Shown here piece after piece: positions 43,861 through 52,411 of a DNA stretch of 64,000 nt. The notes beneath the pieces are model-generated. The model was not told the DNA's origin and made no database searches. It saw only the letters and a list, made by a program, of their open reading frames with translations. The stretch is from JAHBNG01 sp039028975 (GTDB lineage: Bacteria; Chloroflexota; Anaerolineae; Caldilineales; Caldilineaceae): positions 90,190 to 154,189 of the forward strand of contig JBCCHB010000011.1 of NCBI GenBank assembly GCA_039028975.1, written 5' to 3'. A program made the translations under genes and the position numbers. How positions within the stretch are numbered: position 1 is the first letter of the stretch; every line of letters begins with the position of its first letter.

Positions 43861-45864
43861 GTGCAATTTACTGCAAAGACATGGTTCTTTATGGGTAAGA
43901 ATAATACAGCAAAGTTAAGGCGTGTCCTAGCCAAATTATATAAAGATCAATCAAGCATTGAAAGGATTGCACATGATGCTGGAATCGATCTATCGCGTAT
44001 TAATCTTAACTCCAAGCCAATTGTAAATTGGCACTCTGTTTTAACAGAAGCAGAGTTAACTAATAGAGTATATGAATTAATCGAAGTTGTTGAGCAGGAA
44101 TATGGCGAAAATTCTGACTTTCAGAATGCTTTAGCACTCTATAGCAATAACTCCCCATTCCCTTCATCTAATGTTTTTAAACAGACTTCAATGGCGAAAT
44201 CTGGTCTTCAATTTGGAGAACTAATCATTGCCATCTTCGCCATTATAGTATTACCCTTATCATTATTTATTGTTCTTCAGGTGATAAGTGTATCGACTTT
44301 GGAATCGATTGTAATTGCATTCATTCTTGCGGTCATATCTTCTTTCATTGTGGCGGTATGGAGTTTCTCCAGCAATACCGAGATAGTAATTTCATGGTTA
44401 GTGGGAATAGTTGGCATTTTAGCTTTTATGCAATTTATATTGCCTGCGTTGACGGAAATGTCTTTGGATATTCAGATTGTGGACGGGCAAGAAGAGATTA
44501 TTACAGATGAAGATTACGAGATCATCATTCGAGGTGAGAACGGGTATTCTGACAAAGGAAAGACTGATTATGGAATACGTAATTTTGAGGGCGTTCCTAA
44601 AGGTGACTTTACAATTGAAGTTGTGGAAGCCTTCGATCAAGTGCTAGAGGAATATCGGAACCCTGTATGGGGGCAGGCAATTGTTAAGGTGCGGATTCCT
44701 GCTACACCAACACCTGGACTCCAATCCTCCCCTACGCCCTCTAATAGCTCCGCATCAACAAATGATGATTCAGGTTTGGCTATTGACCAGACTGCCCTCT
44801 CAACTACTATACAGCCTCCTCCGGCTACTCCATTCGTTGCCTCAACACCAAATTTAGATCAAAAAATTTTGGAAGACGCTGGGGTTCTGGTAGATGGTAA
44901 AATTCGTGTTGGTGTTCGGTTCGATGCCCCACCATATGGTAGCTACAATGATGGAGCAGACTATAATTGCGATCCGTCCAGCTTTGATAAGAAGTTCGAT
45001 CCTAAAGGCTACGATATTCAGATTGCTCGTAAATTGGCTGAACGTTGGCTTAACGATAACACCGCAGTTCAATTTATTTGTGTACCGCTTGCTGACCGTA
45101 CGGATATTGTCCGTGAGGGTCGGCATAAGATCTATTTGGGAATTTTTTCTTTTTCCAAAACAACTGAGCGCTGCAATAAAGTGTTGTGTAGTGAAAGCTA
45201 TATGTTAGATGGCCAAGGTGTATTCACCTATGAAAACTCAGAAATTAATGAGTTATGTGACGTGCGCGGCAAAACAATAATCGTTTCAAGGGGTACAACT
45301 GCTGCTTTGCGCTTTCAAGAGGTTGCAGAACAATTCTGTGGAACTCCACCGCCTATTGTAGTACCCTTTGGTAGTGATGAAAATAGAGATACCCTAATTG
45401 GACACGTTGCGTCACAGAGATATCCGACTTATGCAACTAACGTAGAAATTGTTAATGCCTTAGCACAAAACGAGCCCAATTTGAGGTTTGTACCAGGCAA
45501 ATTTGGTCCAGCAGAAGAATTCGTCATCGCAGTAAATCCAAATCGGGAGTCTGTGCTTCATCTAATCAATGATGCATTAATTGATTGGAAAGAAAATGGT
45601 GTATTGCTTGACTTGATGGACGAAGCTGATTTTAAATGTATGGACAGTGATGCTCTAAAAAAGAACCTGTGCGGCATGGTACCAATCTCAGATTCTATAT
45701 CTTACACAGTAAAGGCAGGTGATACATTAGGAGGGATCGCCATTGAACTGTGGGGAAAATATGAGCTTTGGGGATGTATTGCTGATAAGAACAATATATC
45801 GCGAGAACTCGCAATCATAACTAATGAGCAAATTCTCAATATACCTATGATAACTGAGTGTTAG
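43861..45864 (+). CDS. EAD-like domain, 3 TM helices, solute-binding domain and LysM
   Basis: 667 residues. Residues about 16-95 match effector-associated domains of bacterial conflict systems (EAD1-like): LRRVLAKLYKDQSSIERIAH, then DAGIDLSRI, WHSVLTEAE and VVEQEYGEN. Three helices follow (about 118-142, 148-170, 178-198), putting the N-terminus inside and the rest outside. The outer part has a beta-sandwich-like segment, a Thr/Pro/Ser linker, a family 3 solute-binding domain (about 337-600, VGVRFDAPPYG, GYDIQIARKLAERW) with several Cys, and a C-terminal LysM (YTVKAGDTLGGIA). GTG 43861 has no good ribosome site; ATG 43891 is possible. Twelve bases precede the ATPase-nuclease gene. Base composition is AT-rich compared with neighbours. 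Confidence 0.85.
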   Translation: MQFTAKTWFFMGKNNTAKLRRVLAKLYKDQSSIERIAHDAGIDLSRINLNSKPIVNWHSVLTEAELTNRVYELIEVVEQEYGENSDFQNALALYSNNSPFPSSNVFKQTSMAKSGLQFGELIIAIFAIIVLPLSLFIVLQVISVSTLESIVIAFILAVISSFIVAVWSFSSNTEIVISWLVGIVGILAFMQFILPALTEMSLDIQIVDGQEEIITDEDYEIIIRGENGYSDKGKTDYGIRNFEGVPKGDFTIEVVEAFDQVLEEYRNPVWGQAIVKVRIPATPTPGLQSSPTPSNSSASTNDDSGLAIDQTALSTTIQPPPATPFVASTPNLDQKILEDAGVLVDGKIRVGVRFDAPPYGSYNDGADYNCDPSSFDKKFDPKGYDIQIARKLAERWLNDNTAVQFICVPLADRTDIVREGRHKIYLGIFSFSKTTERCNKVLCSESYMLDGQGVFTYENSEINELCDVRGKTIIVSRGTTAALRFQEVAEQFCGTPPPIVVPFGSDENRDTLIGHVASQRYPTYATNVEIVNALAQNEPNLRFVPGKFGPAEEFVIAVNPNRESVLHLINDALIDWKENGVLLDLMDEADFKCMDSDALKKNLCGMVPISDSISYTVKAGDTLGGIAIELWGKYELWGCIADKNNISRELAIITNEQILNIPMITEC

Positions 45865-45876
45865 GAATAGGGTAGT

Positions 45877-47520
45877 ATGTCTGCTTTGGATAATCTTTAC
45901 ATGGAAAGGCGACAACGTACTTTTACCACCCGCGGCCCAGTTGATGCTGAGCGCCACTACATTGTCCCGCGTCGAGATAACGTTGCCGACTTGGTCAATC
46001 GGATTAAGGATGGGCGTTACGTTGTTATCTTTGCGCCACGCCAAACGGGCAAGACTACATTGTTGCGTGATGCGCTTGATACAATTAGTGAAGAGGAGGA
46101 AACGTACTTTCCAATTCAGTTGGATTTTCAAATATTTAAAAATGCATCTATTGAAGTATTCTATAATGGCCTCAAAGATAGAATTTATGCTGAGATACGT
46201 AGGCAATTCGAGTGTCTTGATAAAACGATGTCTCAAGAATTTACGCTTTTCCTGGAGAAATACCCACTTAAGGATCATTACTCCTTTACACCATTTCTTG
46301 AAGAATTAGCTGATCACCTTGACTATCGACGTGTTGCCATTATCATCGATGAATTTGATGGTATACCCCAAGCTGCACTCAGTGACTTTCTTTATACGTT
46401 GCGAGAGATTTACAATACCCGCGAACCCAGGCGGTGTCCATATAGTTTAGGGATTGTGGGCGTCAAAAGCATCCACCAGCTCAACTATGATCGCTCGATT
46501 TCTCCCTTTAATGTTCAAGACGATTTCGAGCTAAAAAATTTCACGATTGAACAGATCCGCCACTTGCTTGGGCAATATACTGAAGATGTGGGCCAGCCAT
46601 TTGCTCCTGAAGTCTTTGAGGAGATCCATCGACAGACTGCGGGTCAACCATTTTTAGTCAATCGCTTGGCCCAGATGTTGACTGAGGAGATGGATATACC
46701 ACTCACCGAGCCGATTACGTTGACCCACTTTGAAGCGGCTCACAAAAAAATTCTGCGAGAGCACAATACGAACATCACCCACTTGACGACCAATGTACGT
46801 CGGGACCGACGTTTTGAATCGATTCTTATGCGGATTGCCCTGCGAGAACGGCCCGTTGACTTTAACTTGGATAATGAATACATTAGTGAATTGGCCACTT
46901 ACGGTGTGCTTGCCTCGGATGAAGAGGGGAATTGCCAGATCCAGAACCCTATCTATCAGTACCGTATTGTGCGAACTTTCCAGCCGGTAATCAATGGCTT
47001 GGAAGATGATTTTCTGCCCGAAGATACAGATTATGGATTTTATGACTATTTGACCGAAGAAGGCACCATCAATGTCCCTCACTTGTTGGCCAACTTTCGC
47101 GATTTTATCGCTCGGGCAGGATACCGTATTTTAGAAATTCCCGAAGCACCCCAGGAATTTGTGGGTCAACACCTGCTTTTTGGCTACCTGGATCAGTTTG
47201 TTCGTCAGGTGCAGGGCTTCATGTATCTAGAAGTACCTTCTGGGCGTGGCCGCATGGACTTAATCATTTTGCACGAAAAGAAACGGTACATCGTTGAGAC
47301 CAAGTTGTGGGAAGGAAAGGGTCTTTACAAAAGAGGTAAACAACAACTTGCGGCCTACCTCGAGACCGAGGGCGAAACGGAAGGCTACTACGTCGTATTC
47401 GATCACCGCTCCAAGCCCGAAGCACGTCAGGAGAGTGAAACTATTGATAGGAAAACAATTGTGAGTTTTGTCATTCCTGTTGTGCAGAAAAGGCCATCTG
47501 ATCGACAAGCTCTGTCATAA
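45877..47520 (+). CDS. AAA-like ATPase with C-terminal PD-(D/E)XK nuclease
   Basis: 547 residues. N-terminal AAA-like (AAA_35 type, STAND-related) domain: Walker A FAPRQTGKTTLL (Lys59), Walker B VAIIIDEFDGI (Asp158, Glu159), then a winged-helix region (FEEIHRQTAGQPFLVNRLAQ). The C-terminal 120 residues are a PD-(D/E)XK nuclease core: GRMDLIIL (Asp461), IVETKLW (Glu474, Lys476) and a KQQLAAYL helix, all active-site residues present. It is intracellular, with no signal. AGGAATAGGG precedes the start. Together with the upstream membrane sensor it looks like a receptor-effector pair of a conflict or stress system; the coupling is inference from the operon. Confidence 0.88.
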   Translation: MSALDNLYMERRQRTFTTRGPVDAERHYIVPRRDNVADLVNRIKDGRYVVIFAPRQTGKTTLLRDALDTISEEEETYFPIQLDFQIFKNASIEVFYNGLKDRIYAEIRRQFECLDKTMSQEFTLFLEKYPLKDHYSFTPFLEELADHLDYRRVAIIIDEFDGIPQAALSDFLYTLREIYNTREPRRCPYSLGIVGVKSIHQLNYDRSISPFNVQDDFELKNFTIEQIRHLLGQYTEDVGQPFAPEVFEEIHRQTAGQPFLVNRLAQMLTEEMDIPLTEPITLTHFEAAHKKILREHNTNITHLTTNVRRDRRFESILMRIALRERPVDFNLDNEYISELATYGVLASDEEGNCQIQNPIYQYRIVRTFQPVINGLEDDFLPEDTDYGFYDYLTEEGTINVPHLLANFRDFIARAGYRILEIPEAPQEFVGQHLLFGYLDQFVRQVQGFMYLEVPSGRGRMDLIILHEKKRYIVETKLWEGKGLYKRGKQQLAAYLETEGETEGYYVVFDHRSKPEARQESETIDRKTIVSFVIPVVQKRPSDRQALS

Positions 47521-47657
47521 CTAATTTTTCTAGTACGTCAAGGCGTAACTATACAGTTTTTACGTCCCTGTGTACTAACGAAGCTGCGCCTCAAGCCGAC
47601 GATTGGCATCCGGTAAGTCGGCAAGATTGGAAGTAACGCATGATGTTTACGGCAGCT

Positions 47658-47685
47658 AAAAACTTGACTCATTCGTTGAGTTTTT
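47658..47685. terminator. Bidirectional hairpin terminator
   Basis: AAAAACTTGAC-6-GTTGAGTTTTT, an 11-pair stem including two G-T pairs, flanked by A and T runs so it works in both directions. It closes the sensor/nuclease operon, 138 bases after its stop. Confidence 0.7.
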
Positions 47686-47700
47686 CCTATAGGACAGTTC

Positions 47701-47910
47701 CTAGTCATCAGATTGACTTCGTACCAACTCGCTGTATGCACCTTCTTGATTTAGCAATATTGCATGAGTCCCCTGCTCCACAATTTCGCCTCGATCTAGT
47801 ACAAGGATCAGATCAGCATCTTGGATCGTGCTCAGGCGATGGACAATAACAATTTGGGTACACTTTATATTTTGACGGATGGTGCCGCTGAATAAGAAGA
47901 CATCCTGCAT
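47701..47910 (-). pseudogene. Relic of an ABC exporter ATPase with an internal deletion
   Basis: The minus-strand frame reads MQDVFLFSGTIRQNIK (the Q-loop region), then directly IVIVHRLSTIQDADLILVLD (H-loop region) and RGEIVEQGTHAILL to a natural C-terminus. The roughly 100 residues that normally separate these parts, including the signature and Walker B, are missing, and nothing upstream encodes the rest. It is a deletion remnant, not a functional ATPase. Confidence 0.8.
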
Positions 47911-47984
47911 GACAACACTAAATTGACGCCGCGGTACTTATCGTTTATGGCTCAGTAATCAACTGAGTCACTGTATGAGTTCTC

Positions 47985-48015
47985 AAAAAAAGAGGTCATC
48001 CAGCTTGGATGACCT
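47985..48015 (-). terminator. Rho-independent terminator of the mannonate-dehydratase-like gene
   Basis: On the minus strand, AGGTCATCC-AAGCT-GGATGACCT followed by C and seven T. Nine perfect pairs, 26 bases after the stop codon. Confidence 0.9.
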
Positions 48016-48040
48016 TGGCAGGAGGCAGGGATGACTTGGC

Positions 48041-49114
48041 CTACGCTACGCCCCCAAATTCATTGTTCACCGCCTGCACCAGCGCACGCATATAGGCAAC
48101 CGAATAGGCCACGCCTACCCGGTGACCACCTAGCATCGCTGGGATGTGGTCGGGAATGATGCATCCATCGAACCTCACCTCTCGAAGTGCTCTCATGACC
48201 TGGTGCATATCTTGGTATCCGTTGTCGATTAGCGTCTCTACCCAAGGCTCGGGCATAGGATTGGATACGTTACGAAAATGCACTTTAAAGAGCTGCCCCT
48301 TGGAGCCAAAATGTCTGATGGCATCCACAACGCCTACGCCCATACCGGTCTCCCCTCCCTCTAGCCAGCAACCCACGCAAAGGCAGACACCGATATTGGG
48401 ACTGTCGGCAATCTCCATAGCCTTCTTATAGCCGTCAAAGTTCCCAAACATGCAGCGGGGAATTCCCCCAAGTGGATAGACTGGCGGATCGTCGGGGTGG
48501 ATACCAATCCGTACGCCAGCTTCTTCGGCAACTGGCGCAACCTGACGAATCATATACTCATAGTTGTCCCACAGCTCTTCTTCCCTATATTCGCGGCCAT
48601 GGGTTAGCTCGCCTTGGTAGGTTTCATCGCTCCAGCGACCCACAGCATCTTTGATGTCCAGCCGACGAGCATCCATGCCGCCACGCCCCTCAGCCCGACC
48701 AGAAGACCAGATGCCGTTGCCCATGTGGGCATAGGTATTGTACTTGATGCCTGCTTCACCGATATTGCGGATAAATTGCTTAAACTCCTCTACTTTGGCA
48801 TCGCGACCAGGTAGGTTAAGTGTGATCTCGGGTACGTTGTGGACGCCATGGTTGGCAACCCGGTAGATTTTGAGACCGTACTCACCAAAGCGCTTGACTA
48901 GGCTTTTGTAAAAATCGAGAGAGTGCTGCTCAGGATTGCGGATCCCCACCATAGCCCACTCAACGCCAAGCTGCTGAAAGAATTGTAATTCCTCGTCGCT
49001 GGCATCGGCCCCAGTTTGGATGGCAAGTTGAATGCCTTCTGTGTTCGAGTAGTAGCCAGGGACGGCTCGCATAGGGATTTGGTTTGCAGGGGCTTGATTT
49101 GCAGTAGTGCTCAT
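48041..49114 (-). CDS. Mannonate dehydratase-like (UxuA family) enzyme
   Basis: 357 residues with a xylose-isomerase-like TIM barrel. RIGIHPDDPPVYPLGGIPRC, GVCLCVGCWLEGG, FKVHFRNVSN and PDHIP carry the metal-binding residues in the UxuA arrangement. True UxuA dehydrates D-mannonate in hexuronate breakdown, but many relatives in Chloroflexota act on other sugar acids, and no uronate genes are nearby. AAAGGAG lies seven bases before the start, and a strong terminator follows. Its upstream neighbour is the MalT-like regulator on the same strand, 42 bases away. Confidence 0.85.
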   Translation of the reverse strand: MSTTANQAPANQIPMRAVPGYYSNTEGIQLAIQTGADASDEELQFFQQLGVEWAMVGIRNPEQHSLDFYKSLVKRFGEYGLKIYRVANHGVHNVPEITLNLPGRDAKVEEFKQFIRNIGEAGIKYNTYAHMGNGIWSSGRAEGRGGMDARRLDIKDAVGRWSDETYQGELTHGREYREEELWDNYEYMIRQVAPVAEEAGVRIGIHPDDPPVYPLGGIPRCMFGNFDGYKKAMEIADSPNIGVCLCVGCWLEGGETGMGVGVVDAIRHFGSKGQLFKVHFRNVSNPMPEPWVETLIDNGYQDMHQVMRALREVRFDGCIIPDHIPAMLGGHRVGVAYSVAYMRALVQAVNNEFGGVA

Positions 49115-49156
49115 AGAAAGTCTCCTTTGGGATGGTAGTTCCTTGTTGGTTGGTGA

Positions 49157-51886
49157 TCAGCTAAGCAATGCCAACAAACGCGCTCGGTTGACGGCTTCAA
49201 TGCGGTTATGAACGTCCAGCTTGCTATAGATACGCTTAACATATGTGCGAACCGTGCTGGGGGCAACGATCATCTGCTCGGCGATTTCGGGGATGGTTAG
49301 GTCACTGGCTAGGTAGCGTAAGGTGGCCAGTTCACGATCGCTCAACGGATTAAGGAAGAGATTAAGCGCGCTGGTTTCCAAATTAACCGTATCTTGCGCA
49401 ACTGTTGGTTGATTAGCCAGTGGCGTAGACTCAGCCTCTGCCCCCTGGTCGAATAGAGGCAATAGCTCTCGTATATACCCAATCCCAATGCCACGCCCAG
49501 CGACTTGCTTAAGCAGAGGGACAAGCCTGCCTCCTTCATCCACAAATACGCGCACAAATCCTGCTACTTCAGCGAGTTTGATGGCTTCAGTTACGTGGCT
49601 GATGGCCTTCTCTAGCTCTCCGACCACCTGATGGGCCAGTCCCTGCAGGATGTTCACTTCAGCAAGGCGAGCGACGCGACCGCCATCTGCGGTAGCTTTT
49701 GCCAACTTCTCTAAAAGGGATAGGGCGGCTGGTACATGTCCATCGGCAATAAGCACCCGTACGAACACCATATGGTCGATCTCCAGCAAATACGCTGGCT
49801 CATCATCTGCACGAAGACTGCTCTTCTCTGCCCATGCCTTGACTGCGGCGAGATTCCCTTGCCGGAGATGAATGAGTGCCTCTATGGCCGATATCCGAGC
49901 TGCTGGATAATAGATATGAGGCGCGCGGAAATTGCGGCGTGTATCGCGTAATAACTCTAGTGCTTCTTGCACCTGGCCCTGAGCCTGAAGGATCCGTGCC
50001 AGCGTTATTGCGCCTGTTTGTACAATCGCCGCCATTGATTGGTGCGGCTTAAGGGTATCCATGGCTGGGATAAGATAATCGGTGGCGCGTGTTAGTTCAT
50101 TGCGTTCTCGCAACGATTCAGCTACACTAATCGTAAGCATGGCCGCACCGATGCCCTGATGATTAGGCTGGGCAGGCTCAATTCGTTGGATAGCATCCAC
50201 TGCTTCTTCTACCCTTCCCTGCAAGCGCAGCGCATCCACTCTGTAAGCAAGCGCGACATAGTGAGCATAGTCGAGGGTCTCCATTTGGCTATCAGAATCA
50301 AATAGAGAGTTGCTATACTTCAGTGACTGAGTGACGTTGCCTACTTGGTGGTGCGCTACGGCCAACGAGTGGAAGGCGCCCGTTTTGAGCAAAGGCGATT
50401 CGACGAGATGGCTCAATTCTACAGCTTGGTTGCAGTGCTCAATTGATTGGGAGAGATTACCATGTAAACGAGCCAGATTTGCATGCGCTAGGGCAATCTC
50501 GGTCGCCATTTCGGCTATCTCCGTCTGGGTGTACGGTGCATCAACGGCATGGATAAGGGCTGAGGATTTGTCCAGCAACTCATTGACACGATGACCATAC
50601 TCCAAAAACAACTCCTGATATAGCCAGGCCCTGGTGATCATGAGCTGCGGAGACGCGTGAATTAGGTCATCGGGCAATTGGTGGATCCACTGCCAAGGAC
50701 GATGGGTCTCACCCTGTTCCCACAACATGGTGCGTGCATTGGCCGAAATTAGATCGGCTGCTAAGCGTTTGTTGTTCGCGGCAATAGCATGTTGAATCGC
50801 CTCTCCCAAAAATTCATGGTTTCCAAACCAATGGCTTGCCCGCTCATGATAAGTAGGGAGTTCTCCTGGCATGGTTCGCTGCAACTCGGCCTGGAGGCAC
50901 TCGGCAAAGAGGTGATGATAGCGATACCAGTGACGTCTATCGTCTAGCGGTATGACAAAGAGACGTGCCTGATCCAAAGTTTCCAGGATGTGCTGGCTGC
51001 CCACTTGTTCGGTCACTGCATTGCAGAGTTGGACGTTGAGCCGCTCCAGAATTGACGTTTTGAGCAGAAAATCGCGGATGTAGCCCGGTTGCTTGTGCAG
51101 AACTTCATGGACAAGATAATCGACAATGTAGCGGTTGTCGCCTTTGAAGGTCTGGATAAACGCGCTGGGATCATCCTTATTTTGCAGGGATAGAGCCGCA
51201 AGCTGGAGGCTGGCGACCCAGCCTTCAGTAATCGCATCGAGCTGGGTAACGTCGTCGGTAGAAAGGTTCAAATGCATGTGCAGGTTGAGAAAATCGGCAG
51301 ACTCAGCCCGACTAAAGCGCAGCGCTTCGGCATCAATTTCTGTCACCTGTCTGCGCACACGCATACGTGAGAGTGGGAGCGGCGGTTCGGTACGGCTTGT
51401 GATCGCTAGATGGAAATTGGGCGGTTGATTGTCCAGCCAAAAGGAGAGCGCCTCATGGATCAATGGCTCTTCAATCTCGTGATAGTCATCCAAAATGAGC
51501 ACGACGGATTGACCAAAAGCCACGATGTGATTCAGAAGGCTGGTCACAATGGAAGGGCCAGACAGATGACTTTGAAGATCCTGCAAGAACGCTTCCTCTG
51601 TCGCGCCGAAGGACTCATCAAGCTGGCAGAGGGCAGCCACTACGTAGCTGAAGAAGCGACGCACATCATTGTCCCCCTCATCCAGGGAGACCCAAACGAC
51701 CTGGCTATCTGTAAGCTGGTGCAGCCATGTTGTGATCAGTGTGGTTTTGCCGTAGCCGGCCGGGGCTGTCACCAAGCTAAGCCTGCCTACCATGCCCACA
51801 TTCAATCGCTCAACCAAATGTGGCCGCGGAATCGCTTCAGGCGGCGTCGGTGGTATAAATAGTTTGGTACGAAGCAAGTCTTGCAT
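49157..51886 (-). CDS. MalT-like LuxR-family ATP-dependent regulator
   Basis: About 910 residues. An N-terminal STAND NTPase (Walker A TAPAGYGKTTLI, Walker B VVLILDDYHEIEE), a long TPR-like helical middle and a C-terminal LuxR helix-turn-helix (PLSDRELATLRYLASDLTIPEIAEQ, then STVRTYVKRIYSKLDVHNR). ATG 51886 is preferred to a TTG two codons earlier. It senses an inducer, oligomerises with ATP and activates transcription; the adjacent sugar-acid enzyme is a natural target. No ribosome site is evident. Confidence 0.93.
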   Translation of the reverse strand: MQDLLRTKLFIPPTPPEAIPRPHLVERLNVGMVGRLSLVTAPAGYGKTTLITTWLHQLTDSQVVWVSLDEGDNDVRRFFSYVVAALCQLDESFGATEEAFLQDLQSHLSGPSIVTSLLNHIVAFGQSVVLILDDYHEIEEPLIHEALSFWLDNQPPNFHLAITSRTEPPLPLSRMRVRRQVTEIDAEALRFSRAESADFLNLHMHLNLSTDDVTQLDAITEGWVASLQLAALSLQNKDDPSAFIQTFKGDNRYIVDYLVHEVLHKQPGYIRDFLLKTSILERLNVQLCNAVTEQVGSQHILETLDQARLFVIPLDDRRHWYRYHHLFAECLQAELQRTMPGELPTYHERASHWFGNHEFLGEAIQHAIAANNKRLAADLISANARTMLWEQGETHRPWQWIHQLPDDLIHASPQLMITRAWLYQELFLEYGHRVNELLDKSSALIHAVDAPYTQTEIAEMATEIALAHANLARLHGNLSQSIEHCNQAVELSHLVESPLLKTGAFHSLAVAHHQVGNVTQSLKYSNSLFDSDSQMETLDYAHYVALAYRVDALRLQGRVEEAVDAIQRIEPAQPNHQGIGAAMLTISVAESLRERNELTRATDYLIPAMDTLKPHQSMAAIVQTGAITLARILQAQGQVQEALELLRDTRRNFRAPHIYYPAARISAIEALIHLRQGNLAAVKAWAEKSSLRADDEPAYLLEIDHMVFVRVLIADGHVPAALSLLEKLAKATADGGRVARLAEVNILQGLAHQVVGELEKAISHVTEAIKLAEVAGFVRVFVDEGGRLVPLLKQVAGRGIGIGYIRELLPLFDQGAEAESTPLANQPTVAQDTVNLETSALNLFLNPLSDRELATLRYLASDLTIPEIAEQMIVAPSTVRTYVKRIYSKLDVHNRIEAVNRARLLALLS

Positions 51887-51942
51887 GGTCAATAATTATA
51901 ACAATACCCTACCCATTGTCCCTAAATGGGGAGCATGGTACC

Positions 51943-52032
51943 CTATACTCAGCTCCGTTTGAAAACAAGGGTTTAGCCTCTCTAGGTAGAGCTTCGGAAA
52001 ACCGGTGTTTTCCGAGCAACCGCAATATATAG
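51943..52032. repeat. Palindromic repeat family A, copy 2
   Basis: A 90-bp relative of the element at 26045: starts CTATACTCAGCTCCGTTTGA, ends GCAACCGCAATATATAG, with the same inner inverted AAAAC and GTTTT segments but more mismatches. Directly abuts family B copy 2. Confidence 0.8.
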
Positions 52033-52112
52033 CCTTTAAGAAAAAGATTTTTCAACCGTCCCCTGAGCTTGTCGAAGGGACGGTTGGAAAATCTTTTTCT
52101 GGGTATCTATAG
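52027..52112. repeat. Palindromic repeat family B, copy 2
   Basis: An 86-bp relative of the element at 26207. The 24-base arms (52039-52062 and 52077-52100) pair with one mismatch, and the tip again carries CCCTGAGCTTGTCGAAGGG. Bounded by TATAG and CTATAG. The remaining spacer (52113-52411) has no gene. Confidence 0.85.
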
Positions 52113-52411
52113 TTGGGTCTATAGGGGCAGTCGTTTTGAAAAAGCTATTCTTCGAGGTTCTATCCGTGGGGTCAAGCAGTCTGTTCCATGATGCACTCGC
52201 TTCGATTTGGGACAGCACTGTCGGTTGTGCTATGGTTCAATAATTTGAGGTTGTATCACTTCAATACCACACCGAGATCATTTTGAAAACAGCCGTCTTT
52301 CGGAGCACCGCCAGAGACCGTACCGTTGTATTCAAGACAATTGTATTCAAAATAAGAACGCGTTGAAGCAAACTGCAGGAATGTCTACATGCTGCGCGAA
52401 TTGGATAGACT

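Noticed and set aside
47640..47849. Plus-strand 69-codon frame opposite the ABC relic
   Set aside because: Antisense shadow of the decayed ATPase gene, whose minus-strand translation matches ABC motifs.
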